Positions 28,104 through 36,316 of a stretch of 64,000 nt of DNA are shown one piece after another. The notes under the pieces are model-generated. The model was not told the DNA's origin and ran no database searches. It was given only the letters and a program-made list of their open reading frames with translations. Where the stretch lies: assembly GCA_001874255.1 (NCBI GenBank), contig MPDC01000008.1, positions 1 through 64,000 on the forward strand, written 5' to 3'. The translations under genes were made by a program, and so were the position numbers. Source of the stretch: Alphaproteobacteria bacterium MedPE-SWcel. Its GTDB lineage: Bacteria; Pseudomonadota; Alphaproteobacteria; Rhodobacterales; Rhodobacteraceae. Every line of letters starts with the position of its first letter. Positions within the stretch are counted from its first letter, which is position 1.

Positions 28104-29641
28104 GCGGCCTCTTCGGTCTGAAGGTTGAGCGCGGCGGCGACGAGGGCCTCTTCGGTCAGCTCGCGCCCGTGAAGCTCGCTCACCACTTGGCCGTCATACA
28201 GGACAGACACCCGATCACAGCAGCCGATCAATTCGGCATAATCTGTTGAATACAAAAGGATCGCCTTGCCGGAACTCGCAAGGTCGCGGATCAGGGTGTA
28301 GATTTCCTGCTTGGTGCCGACATCGATGCCGCGCGTCGGATCATTGAGCAAGATCACCTCCGGATTGAGCGCCAGCCATTTCGCAATGACGACCTTCTGC
28401 TGGTTGCCGCCCGACAGGGTTTCGACCGAGGCATCCGCGCTTGCGGTCTTGATCTGCAGCTTCGCAATCGCGCTCTCGATCTCGCGCGCGGCGAGGGTCG
28501 GATCGATCAATGCCCCGCGCGACACGGCCCTGTAGTTCGGCAACAACAGATTGTCGGCGATCGACAGGCTCAGCATCAAGCCTTCGGTCTTGCGGTCTTC
28601 GGGGACCAACGCCATCGCCGCCGATTTGCACATCGCCGGCGATGCGGGCACGAAAGGCGCGCCGTTCAACTCGACCCTGCCGCGCACGCCTTTCAGGACA
28701 CCGAACAGGGCGAGCAACAGCTCTTTTTGCCCCTGCCCATCCAGACCGCCGAGACCGAGGATCTCGCCCCGCCGGATGGTCAGATCGACACCTTTCAAGG
28801 CGCTCTCCCAACGGAGGTCACAGACGCGCAACGCCTCGGTGGAGGCCGTGTTCTGGCCCGTGTTCTGGCCCGTATTGGGGGCCGGTTTATGCGGATACTG
28901 CGCCTCGATATCCCGGCCGATCATGAGGCGGACAATCTCGCTTTCGCGCAGATCGCCCTTGTTGAAACTCTGGATATGGCGGCCATTGCGGAATACCGAC
29001 AGCCGGTCGCAGAGCGCGTCGACCTCCTGCATGCGGTGGCTGATGAACAGGCTCGCGACCTTGTCCGCTGTCAGCTCTGCGAGCAGATCATAGACCGTCT
29101 GCACATCGCGACTGGTCAGGGCGGAGGTGGCCTCATCGAGGATCAAGACGCGGGGATTCTTGCTGATGGCTTTGGCGATCTCGACCATCTGCCGCCGCGA
29201 CAGGCTCAGATCGCGCACACGGGCGTCGGGGTCCACATCTTCGCATTTGATCCGGGCAAGCACGCTTTCGGCCATACGCCGCTGGGCGGCGGCGTCGATC
29301 AGCCCGAACCTGCGCGGGGGCTGGTCGATGAAGATATTCTCGGCCACAGACAGGTCGGGGATCAGCGACAATTCCTGAAAGATGCAGACGATGCCATCCG
29401 CCGCCGCCTCCGTGGGCGAGCGGTACCGCACCGGTTTGCCGTCCACGACCACCTGCCCCTCGCTGGGGGAAAGCACGCCTGAGAGGATCTTGATCAATGT
29501 GGATTTTCCGGCGCCATTCTCGCCCAGAATACCATGCACCGTTCCGGCGGAGCAGGAAAAATCCACGTCCTTCAACGCGGTGATCCCGCCGAAATATCGG
29601 GAAACCTTCTGCAATCTGATCAGCTCTGTGGGGTCGGTCAT
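28097..29641 (-). CDS. Sugar ABC transporter ATPase with two nucleotide domains (RbsA/MglA-like)
   Basis: The 514-residue protein has two ABC domains. The first has Walker A GENGAGKST, signature LSLSRRQMVEIAKA and Walker B VLILDEATSAL. The second has a degenerate Walker A (LGGLDGQGQKELL), signature LSGGNQQKVVIAKW and Walker B VILLNDPTRGID. This asymmetry is normal for the RbsA/MglA class. It powers the two downstream permeases. No strong ribosome binding site precedes the ATG, so translation may be low relative to the binding-protein gene just upstream. Confidence 0.93.
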   Translation of the reverse strand: MTDPTELIRLQKVSRYFGGITALKDVDFSCSAGTVHGILGENGAGKSTLIKILSGVLSPSEGQVVVDGKPVRYRSPTEAAADGIVCIFQELSLIPDLSVAENIFIDQPPRRFGLIDAAAQRRMAESVLARIKCEDVDPDARVRDLSLSRRQMVEIAKAISKNPRVLILDEATSALTSRDVQTVYDLLAELTADKVASLFISHRMQEVDALCDRLSVFRNGRHIQSFNKGDLRESEIVRLMIGRDIEAQYPHKPAPNTGQNTGQNTASTEALRVCDLRWESALKGVDLTIRRGEILGLGGLDGQGQKELLLALFGVLKGVRGRVELNGAPFVPASPAMCKSAAMALVPEDRKTEGLMLSLSIADNLLLPNYRAVSRGALIDPTLAAREIESAIAKLQIKTASADASVETLSGGNQQKVVIAKWLALNPEVILLNDPTRGIDVGTKQEIYTLIRDLASSGKAILLYSTDYAELIGCCDRVSVLYDGQVVSELHGRELTEEALVAAALNLQTEEAAC

Positions 29642-29662
29642 AAAATCAGCATTCCGTAAATA

Positions 29663-29695
29663 CGACGAGGGGCGCTGCCGCGCAGCGCCCCGTCG
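29663..29695 (-). terminator. GC-rich stem-loop after the binding-protein gene
   Basis: The nine-base arms GGGGCGCTG (69-77 of the 29600s) and CAGCGCCCC (83-91) pair perfectly around a five-base loop, and four more outer pairs (CGAC/GTCG) extend the stem past a two-base bulge. There is no T-run. Placed between the binding-protein stop and the ATPase start, it fits a partial terminator or 3' mRNA stabiliser that keeps binding protein in excess over the membrane parts. Confidence 0.7.
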
Positions 29696-29707
29696 GGGTG
29701 GTCACAA

Positions 29708-30844
29708 TCAGTTCAGGTCCGCTTCGTCCTGCGCCATGATCGCGGGGCCGGAAATATTGACGTCACAGGGCGGAAATTCGTTCACCGTGAAGAAGTTGTC
29801 CGGCAAATCCGTCCAGAAATTCTTGCCGTCTTCCAGCTCGTCATAGGTGGCCATCGGCAGCGGCACCGAGATCAGCTGCGGCATGGGATTGCCCTCCAGC
29901 GCCGAGATCGCGGCCTTCATCGCGATGGCGACAAGCCCCGGTGACTGGCCGATGGAGATCCCCTTGAGGCCCTCGTCGGCATGTTCAGCCATCAGCTTGC
30001 GAAAGCCGTTTTCAGCCTCGCCCGAAACGGGCACCATCGGGTGGCCCGCATCGAGCATCGCGCGCACCACGCCCGTCGTGCCGCCCTGGGCAAGGATCGC
30101 ATCGAATTCGCCGTGAACCGCGATCGCATCGGCCACGACCTTCTGCGCGGTGCCGTCGTCCCAGTTGCCGACAACGCTGATGCGCTCCCAGTCGCCGCCG
30201 GACTCGTCCAGCACCGAATTGATCCCGATGGAGCGGTCACGATCCACCGAATTGCCCGCCAGCCCGCGCACCTCGAGAACCTTGCCCGAGGTTTTGCCGA
30301 TCTTGGCAAGCTCGCCCAGAACATGGGTCGCATAGGCGCGGCCCATGGCCAGTTGGTCCTCGTTGACCTGCATGACCTTGTCGGTGTCCAGCACGTTGTC
30401 GAAGGGCACCAGCACGACATCGTTGCGGTCGGCCAGCCGGATCACGCGGTCAAACCCGTCGGGGCTGACGGCGATGGTGATGATCGCATCGAAGCCCTGG
30501 TTGATGAAATCCTCGATGGCGCCAAGCTGTGCCGGCGCATCGGTGCCGGTCGAGACGACCTTGAACTCGGAAATCTTGTCCGCAATCGTGGAATCCTGCG
30601 CAAATGCCTTGGCGGTCTTGATCATCTGAATGCGCCACGTGTTGCCCACGAAGCCATTCACCACCGCCACGCGGAACGGGCCGTCGCGCGCCTCCCATTT
30701 GAGGTAGGCGGTCGACTTGTCCCACGGCGCAAAGCAGGTCGGGTTGGCGCCCGGCCCTTCCACAGTCTGCGGCCCGGCAACTGCGGCAGCCGCCGACAAG
30801 AACGCACCAGCCGCCGTGGCCATCAGTTTCATTCTAAATGTCAT
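29708..30844 (-). CDS. Periplasmic sugar-binding protein of ABC transporter
   Basis: A signal peptide (about 1-23) is followed by a type-I periplasmic binding fold with the usual VAVVNGFVGNTWRIQMIKTA start and INQGFDAIITIAVSP segment. GGGAGAG precedes the ATG. It delivers a sugar (pentose or hexose acid likely, from context) to the downstream ABC transporter. It lies 94 bases after the regulator gene, and the stem-loop at 29663-29695 separates it from the ATPase gene. Confidence 0.9.
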   Translation of the reverse strand: MTFRMKLMATAAGAFLSAAAAVAGPQTVEGPGANPTCFAPWDKSTAYLKWEARDGPFRVAVVNGFVGNTWRIQMIKTAKAFAQDSTIADKISEFKVVSTGTDAPAQLGAIEDFINQGFDAIITIAVSPDGFDRVIRLADRNDVVLVPFDNVLDTDKVMQVNEDQLAMGRAYATHVLGELAKIGKTSGKVLEVRGLAGNSVDRDRSIGINSVLDESGGDWERISVVGNWDDGTAQKVVADAIAVHGEFDAILAQGGTTGVVRAMLDAGHPMVPVSGEAENGFRKLMAEHADEGLKGISIGQSPGLVAIAMKAAISALEGNPMPQLISVPLPMATYDELEDGKNFWTDLPDNFFTVNEFPPCDVNISGPAIMAQDEADLN

Positions 30845-30938
30845 GTCTCTCTCCCTTGAATCATGAGTGTTCTGTCGGCGTGGCCGACTGCGGTCAGGGC
30901 GCTTTCCAGCTGTCTGGGCGCCTTCTTTTTGTCATTCT

Positions 30939-31667
30939 TTATTCGGGACTTACGGCGAATGGACCGGTTTCCTTGAAATGGGCGTAGCCCGCCTCAAGGT
31001 GGGTCTTCATCCGGTATTGATAGGCAATGCGGTCCCGCGCGACGATCGCGTCGATCACCGCTTCATGTTCATGGAAAGTCTCGTTTTCAAATGTGCGCCG
31101 GGTTTTGCCATTCTGGATGATCTTCAGGATCACCGGCTTCATCAGGCCGTAGACATCGAGGATCGCCTTGTTGCGCAACACGCGGATCAGGCGGGTGTGA
31201 AAGAGAAAATCCTGCTCCGCCGCGGTTTCGATGTCTTCGGTGCCACGCAGCTTGGCGTTGATGCTGCGCAGCTCGGTGATGTCGGCCTCGGTGATGCTGT
31301 CGAAAATCTCCTCGACGGAGGAGACTTCGAGCAGGCAGCGAAAGCCCTGAATATCCGAAAACGTCTCGCGCGAGATGTCCATCACATTGAACGAAAACAT
31401 CTCCAGAGCGGAAGACATGCGGTTGTCGACGATGGTTGCGCCCACCTTCTGGCGCACCTTGACGACGCCATAGGCCTTCAGGATGCGCATCGCCTCGCGG
31501 ACGGTATTGCGCGAGGCGCCGAAGGCCTCGCAGAGTTCTTTTTCCGTGGGCAGCTGATCCCCGACGGTCAGGCCCCGCTCGCTGATCAGGGCGCGCATCT
31601 GCGCCACGACATCGTCGACGACGGACCGCGGCTCCAGGTCTGGATCATCAAGGTTCTGCATGTTCAT
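30939..31667 (-). CDS. FadR-type GntR transcriptional regulator
   Basis: AAGGAG five bases upstream picks the ATG at 31667. Residues about 15-80 form a winged helix with the recognition-helix region LPTEKELCEAFGASRNTVREAMRIL, and the C-terminal ~150 residues form an all-helical FCD effector domain with His residues spaced as expected for a metal or sugar-acid pocket. It is the first gene on the transporter strand and probably represses itself and the operon through the sites at 31724-31784 until the sugar acid binds. Confidence 0.88.
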   Translation of the reverse strand: MNMQNLDDPDLEPRSVVDDVVAQMRALISERGLTVGDQLPTEKELCEAFGASRNTVREAMRILKAYGVVKVRQKVGATIVDNRMSSALEMFSFNVMDISRETFSDIQGFRCLLEVSSVEEIFDSITEADITELRSINAKLRGTEDIETAAEQDFLFHTRLIRVLRNKAILDVYGLMKPVILKIIQNGKTRRTFENETFHEHEAVIDAIVARDRIAYQYRMKTHLEAGYAHFKETGPFAVSPE

Positions 31668-31723
31668 CGGATCTCCTTCCCGCAAGCGGCGCGGTCATCG
31701 CCCCCTCACCGCGCCCGCTCTAT

Positions 31724-31784
31724 TTGTCCAACAATTTAGAGGCGCAATGCTCGTTTGGCAATTATTTTCAGAATTATTGGACAA
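31724..31784. promoter_or_regulatory. Two inverted FadR/GntR-type operator candidates
   Basis: TTGTCCAACAATTTAG begins at 31724 and its near-copy TTGTCCAATAATTCTG lies on the opposite strand (its core TTGGACAA is 31777-31784). The copies share 13 of 16 bases and contain a TTGT-N3-ACAA-like symmetry typical of FadR-family sites. They lie 57-117 bases upstream of the regulator start, flanking the likely promoter. Confidence 0.6.
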
Positions 31785-31955
31785 GTTACCCAACAATATG
31801 GGGTATTTCCTCTCGATCAGGCTCGATTGAACAGTCGGCAGAGGATCCACGCGGCCGCGCGGCATGAACATGGAACAGGCCGAGGAATCATCCGGATCGA
31901 TCCGGCCATTGGACGCGGCCATGGTATCCGGCAGGGCGGACACAACAGAGGCCTG

Positions 31956-32024
31956 CTACCAATACGCGCCCGTTCCGGCGATACCCAGAATGGCGATCGC
32001 GACGAATATCCATCTTCTGTTCAC
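31956..32024 (-). CDS. Possible 22-residue single-helix membrane peptide
   Basis: A GTG at 32024 opens a 22-codon frame with a basic start (NRRW) followed by one hydrophobic helix (IFVAIAILGIAGTGAYW) and a TAG stop. The composition is that of a small membrane protein, not random GC-rich sequence. The ribosome binding site is weak and it could be chance. The rest of the 560-base gap 31668-32229 holds the operators and the partly repeated segment CTGTCACCCGTTC near 32029-32060. Confidence 0.3.
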   Translation of the reverse strand: MNRRWIFVAIAILGIAGTGAYW

Positions 32025-32229
32025 GCGCTGTCACCCGTTCCCGTTCTGTCACCCGTTCTGTCGCCCGTTTCCTTCGCGCGTGTTTCAGCAGGCGGAACGC
32101 CCGCCGTGCAGCTTGTCCGTCTATGGTCTGTGTGTTCTGTGTGGCTGGTCAGTGGCTGGTATCTGAAAGCTGCGCGCGCGCGGAAACTGAGAAATGTCTA
32201 TCGTGGGCTCTCGATCGAAGGCGGCGATG

Positions 32230-34074
32230 TCACTCGGCCGCGCCGATCTGTTGGGGATGTGGCGCCTCGGTCTCTGGTTTGCGCGCAATGGCCGGGAATT
32301 CTGCCGGCGTAATCGTCTCCCTCTCCAGCAAGAGCGCCGCCCCCGCCGTCAGGTCGGCCATATGCGATGACAAGATGGTTTTGGCCGTGTCATAGGCCGT
32401 CTCGATCAGCGCGCGCACGGCCAGGTCGATCTCGCGGGCGGTGGCCTCGGAGTAGTCTTTCGTCATGCGCCCTGCCCGGTGTTGGTCCAGATACTGTCCG
32501 GGCGAGTCTTCAAGCACCGCCTGCCCGACACCGGCCACCATGCCGAACCGGGTGACGCATTCCCGCGCAATATCAGTGGCCTTGGCCAGATCATCCGACG
32601 CCCCTGTCGAGACCTCCTCGAAGATAAGCTCCTCTGCCGCCCGCCCGGCCATCAGGACCGACATGCGGTCCTGCAACTCGGAAAAGGTGATGAGGAACCG
32701 GTCCTCGGTCGGTCGCTGCATCGTGTAGCCGAGCGCGCCGATGGACCGCGGAATGATCGAGACCTTGTGCACCGGATCGGCCTGCGCCACATGGGCGGCC
32801 ACCAGCGCGTGGCCCATTTCGTGATGGGCGACACGTTTGCGTTCCGCCGCCCCCAGCACCCGCGATTTACGCTCGACCCCGGCCACGATACGTTCCACCG
32901 CAGCCGTCACATCCGCCATGGTGACGGCGTTGCCGCCGCGCCGCGTCGCGACAATTGCCGCCTCATTCATCAGGTTGGCCAGATCGGCCCCGGTGAAGCC
33001 CGGCGTGATCGCCGCGACCTGATCGAGGTCCACATCCTCGGCAAGTGTGATCGCTCTGGAGTGGACCTTCAGGATCGCGGCGCGCCCTTTGCGTTCGGGC
33101 CGGTCCACCACGATCTGCCGGTCAAAGCGACCCGCCCGAAGCAGCGCCGCATCGAGGACTTCGGGCCGGTTCGTCGCCGCCAGCAGGACGATGCCGACGC
33201 GCGGATCAAATCCGTCAAGCTCGGACAGAAGCTGGTTCAGCGTCTGTTCCTTCTCGTCGCCGCCGCCATATCCCGACACCGCAGCCCGCGCGCGGCCAAG
33301 CGCGTCCAGCTCATCGATGAAAATGATGCAGGGCGCCGCCTTGCGCGCCTGCTCGAAGAGGTCCCGCACCCGCGCCGCGCCGACACCAACGAACATTTCG
33401 ACAAATTCCGACCCCGAGATGGAAAAGAACGGCACCCCAGCCTCTCCGGCGACGGCGCGCGCCAGAAGCGTCTTGCCGGTGCCCGGAGGACCAACGAGCA
33501 AGATGCCCTTGGGGATATGGGCGCCGAGCCGACCGTATTTTTCCTTGTTCTGCAGGAACGAGACGATCTCCTGCAATTCCCCCCTGGCCTCGTCCACGCC
33601 CGCCACATCGTCGAAGGTGACGCCGGTCTGCGTCTCCAGATAGACCTTGGCTTTGGACTTGCCGATATTGACGAGGCTGCCAAATCCCTGAGAGCCCGAC
33701 ATGCGGCGCATCAGGATCATCCACAACCCAAAGAACAAAAGGACCGGCAGGACCCAGGACAGGAGCGTCGTGAGCCAGGTCTGATCCGACGCGCCTGTGA
33801 AGGACACCTGATAGTGCTCCAGCTCGGATGCGAAATCGGGATCGACCCGGTGCACGATGAAATAATCCCGCCCGTCGAGCGGCACGTTGAACCGACCTTC
33901 GACCCTCGTTTCCGTCACGGTCAGCTCCGCGATATCGCCTTGTTCGAGGTGGTCGAGGAAATCGCTGTAGGACAGGGGCACAATGTCGCGGTAGCCGACC
34001 CAAAGCTGAATGCCCAGCCAGACGAGCGCTGCCATCAGCCAGAAGCTCCAGTTGAACTGTTTTTGCTTCTCCAT
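32230..34074 (-). CDS. ftsH: FtsH membrane ATP-dependent zinc metalloprotease
   Basis: The order is a first membrane helix (about 11-25), a periplasmic domain, a second helix (about 95-115), an AAA+ module with Walker A GPPGTGKT and Walker [12 protein letters not shown], the SRH region [20 protein letters not shown], then the zinc motif HHEMGHAL and the third-ligand region [13 protein letters not shown]. The ATG at 34074 (AAGGA upstream) is chosen over an earlier frame start. FtsH degrades misfolded membrane and some regulatory proteins. The gene lies next to a ferritin and stress gene, so this is likely an accessory stress copy. An FNR-type box lies 44-57 bases upstream. Confidence 0.95.
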   Translation of the reverse strand: MEKQKQFNWSFWLMAALVWLGIQLWVGYRDIVPLSYSDFLDHLEQGDIAELTVTETRVEGRFNVPLDGRDYFIVHRVDPDFASELEHYQVSFTGASDQTWLTTLLSWVLPVLLFFGLWMILMRRMSGSQGFGSLVNIGKSKAKVYLETQTGVTFDDVAGVDEARGELQEIVSFLQNKEKYGRLGAHIPKGILLVGPPGTGKTLLARAVAGEAGVPFFSISGSEFVEMFVGVGAARVRDLFEQARKAAPCIIFIDELDALGRARAAVSGYGGGDEKEQTLNQLLSELDGFDPRVGIVLLAATNRPEVLDAALLRAGRFDRQIVVDRPERKGRAAILKVHSRAITLAEDVDLDQVAAITPGFTGADLANLMNEAAIVATRRGGNAVTMADVTAAVERIVAGVERKSRVLGAAERKRVAHHEMGHALVAAHVAQADPVHKVSIIPRSIGALGYTMQRPTEDRFLITFSELQDRMSVLMAGRAAEELIFEEVSTGASDDLAKATDIARECVTRFGMVAGVGQAVLEDSPGQYLDQHRAGRMTKDYSEATAREIDLAVRALIETAYDTAKTILSSHMADLTAGAALLLERETITPAEFPAIARKPETEAPHPQQIGAAE

Positions 34075-34117
34075 CGGGAGGTCCTTCGTTGTCGCGGATG
34101 GGACGGCGCGCGGGCGA

Positions 34118-34131
34118 TTGACGCAGGTCAA
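34118..34131. promoter_or_regulatory. FNR/Dnr-type box upstream of ftsH
   Basis: TTGACGCAGGTCAA is a perfect TTGAC-N4-GTCAA palindrome, matching the CRP/FNR-superfamily site class used by FnrL, Dnr and NnrR regulators in this bacterial group. It lies 44 bases before the ftsH start. A second perfect site of the same class lies before the stress-protein gene at 35327-35340. Confidence 0.65.
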
Positions 34132-34170
34132 GCATCGGACCGCCACTGGCGCCTGCCTCTGCCCGGCTGG

Positions 34171-34653
34171 CTAGTCGGACGCGGGCTGGCCGATCTGCAT
34201 GGCGATAAAGGCAGGCTCTCCCATGCGGCGCAACAGCGACACTTGCAGATCAAGCCAGGACATGTGGCCTTCCTCATCCATCGCGGTGCGTTCGAAAAGG
34301 GCACGGGTGCCGATGTCATTCGCCTCGCCCGCCTCCCGCGCCGCCTGCGAGTAGAATGCGATCGCGTCTTTCTCGTCGGCCAGATCGGCCTCGAACATCT
34401 CCTGCAGGGATTGCGCCGGCGTCGGGGTCTTGGCGGATTTCATCTCCGGAGTTCCGCCCAGAAAGATCATCCGCCTTGCGTATTCCTCCGCATGGCCAAG
34501 CTCTTCGAGCATCTCGGCCCGCATCTTTTCCGCCAGTTTGTCCAAGCCCCAATCCTCGGTCGTCAGGATATGCAGGAGGTATTGGCTCACGGCCGCCAGT
34601 TCCATCGAAACCGCCGCCTGCAGGTTTTCAAGCGTCTTGCTGTTGTCCGTCAT
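34171..34653 (-). CDS. bfr: Bacterioferritin-like ferritin lacking the haem methionine
   Basis: Numbered from MTDN, the ferroxidase ligands Glu18, Glu51, His54, Glu94, Glu127 and His130 all fall at the E. coli Bfr positions. Position 52, the haem-ligating Met in Bfr, is Leu. So it should oxidise and store iron but not bind haem between subunits. An in-frame ATG six codons upstream (34671) is an alternative start. It follows the stress-protein gene by 45 bases and precedes ftsH by about 100. Confidence 0.88.
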   Translation of the reverse strand: MTDNSKTLENLQAAVSMELAAVSQYLLHILTTEDWGLDKLAEKMRAEMLEELGHAEEYARRMIFLGGTPEMKSAKTPTPAQSLQEMFEADLADEKDAIAFYSQAAREAGEANDIGTRALFERTAMDEEGHMSWLDLQVSLLRRMGEPAFIAMQIGQPASD

Positions 34654-34698
34654 TTGTCCATCCATTTCCATCTTGTAAAACGCGGGGCTCTTGCACCG

Positions 34699-35274
34699 CT
34701 ACTCGCTCCAGGGGTGCACGTGGACATCCCGACCCGAATGGCCTTCCAGGATCTTCACCGCCAAGGCTTCCTTTTCCGCATCGACCGTCCGCACCCAGAG
34801 CAGGATGCCACCGTTTCGGATCTGATCGGCGTAATAGTCCTTGTGGTGTTGGCCGACGCGCCGTGCCAGCAGTGTTCCGATGACGGCGGCAGGACCGCCG
34901 CCAATCGCGATCGCCGCGATCGAGGCTGCCAGGGTGGACAGCGGCGTCAGCATGGCCGCCATCGCGATATAGGAGCCCAGAAAGAGGAAGCCGCCCGCGA
35001 TGGCGCCCTGCAGCTCTCCGATTGCCTCTTCGGAGACGAAGGCGGCGCGTGGCGCATCGGGATTGTCCTCGAGATCCTCGGCACGCCAATAGGCCGAGCC
35101 GAGCGTCTCTTCCAGCGCGTCCTTGCCGCCCAGCAAGCTGATGTCGGCGCGGCTGAAACCAGACATGCGCAAATCGTAGATTGCCTGTTGCAAGGTCTCG
35201 AAACTGTTGAACACACCGACCGCCTCGGGGACGTTTATATAGGTGGTTCGGTGGGCGTTTGTCTCAGCGGTCAT
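34699..35274 (-). CDS. Stress-type membrane protein (general-stress-like N-terminal domain)
   Basis: AGGAGG six bases upstream fixes the ATG at 35274. The N-terminal ~60 residues (VGVFNSFETLQQAIYDLRMSGF) resemble the general-stress domain seen in YflT-like proteins. Residues about 95-140 form a glycine- and alanine-rich hydrophobic hairpin that could insert in the membrane, and the tail is His-rich (HVHPW). Function is not established. It leads the short operon with the ferritin, behind an FNR-type box. Confidence 0.7.
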   Translation of the reverse strand: MTAETNAHRTTYINVPEAVGVFNSFETLQQAIYDLRMSGFSRADISLLGGKDALEETLGSAYWRAEDLEDNPDAPRAAFVSEEAIGELQGAIAGGFLFLGSYIAMAAMLTPLSTLAASIAAIAIGGGPAAVIGTLLARRVGQHHKDYYADQIRNGGILLWVRTVDAEKEALAVKILEGHSGRDVHVHPWSE

Positions 35275-35326
35275 GATCTGCCTCCTGCCATCTGGACGCA
35301 GTTTAGCCGTTGGCAGGCCCCTGTGA

Positions 35327-35340
35327 TTGACCTGTGTCAA
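35327..35340. promoter_or_regulatory. FNR/Dnr-type box upstream of stress-protein/ferritin genes
   Basis: TTGACCTGTGTCAA is a perfect TTGAC-N4-GTCAA palindrome 53 bases before the stress-protein start, at a distance suited to class II-type activation. It shares its half-sites with the box before ftsH. Confidence 0.65.
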
Positions 35341-35401
35341 TCGTTGACTGCTGAGGGTCGGGCGGTATCAGGTCGTGCCCTGTGGCCCAACCGGCGCCGG
35401 G

Positions 35402-36316
35402 TCACGCCCGAGTGTCGTCCAGTGACAGGAACCGGTGGAAGAGACTGGCGCAGCGATCCGGGAATTCCTCATGCGGCAGATGGCCTGCGCCTGGCAGGAC
35501 CACCGACCAGCAATCCCCCAGCCGGGTCTGGATCCCGACCGATTTCTTGACCGGAAGAACCTTGTCCTGCGTGCCCCAAATCGAAAGCACCGGCTTGCGC
35601 AGGTCAGGCAGCCGTGCCTGCAGGTCTCTCTCCCGGAATTGCCGGAGGGTCATCAGAAAGCTGTCGGTCGCGCCCGGTTCCAGCAACTGCCGATAATAAT
35701 AGGTAACCATGGCGTCATCCGGTTCATGAGCGGCATAGGAGGCCTGCATCTTGGCGCGAAATATCCGAATTCCGATGTTTTCACGCAGCAACGCGCTGCG
35801 CATGATCTGGCGCACCAGCCCGATGCGGGCGGCGCGCTCGACCGCATGAGTGCCCCCCGCGATGCCGACACTGTTGATCAGCATCAGCCGGTCAACCAGT
35901 TCGGGTTCGTTGAGGGCCAGCACGGATGCTACCGCCGCGCCGAACGAGCTGCCCGCCACGTGCAGGCGCCCGATCCCCAGCGCCCGGCACAGTTCGGCGA
36001 CACGGGCGCTTGTGGCATCGAGGCTGTAGTCCTCGAACGCTTTGCCGGATTGGCCGAAACCGGGCATGTCGATGGCCAGGACCCGGTATCCGCGGGCGAG
36101 GCGGAAGAAAAGATCCTGCCAGGTCTGCATCGACAGTGGAATGCCGTGCAGAAACAGGATCGTCTCGGGGCCCTCGCCTGCCAGCGCATAGCGGATCTGG
36201 CCGCCGGAGACCCCTTGAACCCGGGCCAGCCGACTCATGCGGTCCTCGAAGGCCAGCATCGACAGCGGCGCCGATGCGGGCTCCTGCTCTTGCCAGCGGG
36301 GGATGATCGTATTCAT
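35402..36316 (-). CDS. Alpha/beta-fold hydrolase in the modified-peptide cluster
   Basis: The start ATG overlaps the E1-fusion stop (ATGA). The fold markers are FLHGIPLS (oxyanion hole), DMPGFGQS, the nucleophile elbow AGSSFG with Ser124, WGTQDKVLP with the acid Asp, and GAGHLPHEE with the His. The triad is therefore intact. It is the last gene of the 11-kb minus-strand run from 46259. A thioesterase, esterase or peptidase role in product release fits but is inference. The upstream E1 fusion has a related domain without its nucleophile. Confidence 0.82.
   Translation of the reverse strand: MNTIIPRWQEQEPASAPLSMLAFEDRMSRLARVQGVSGGQIRYALAGEGPETILFLHGIPLSMQTWQDLFFRLARGYRVLAIDMPGFGQSGKAFEDYSLDATSARVAELCRALGIGRLHVAGSSFGAAVASVLALNEPELVDRLMLINSVGIAGGTHAVERAARIGLVRQIMRSALLRENIGIRIFRAKMQASYAAHEPDDAMVTYYYRQLLEPGATDSFLMTLRQFRERDLQARLPDLRKPVLSIWGTQDKVLPVKKSVGIQTRLGDCWSVVLPGAGHLPHEEFPDRCASLFHRFLSLDDTRA

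Noticed and set aside
29663-29695. Full intrinsic terminator
   Set aside because: The stem is strong but no T-run follows, and the downstream ATPase gene lacks its own clear promoter.
32479-35550. 1023-codon plus-strand open frame
   Set aside because: It is antisense to ftsH, the ferritin and the stress gene and shows only low-complexity basic sequence.
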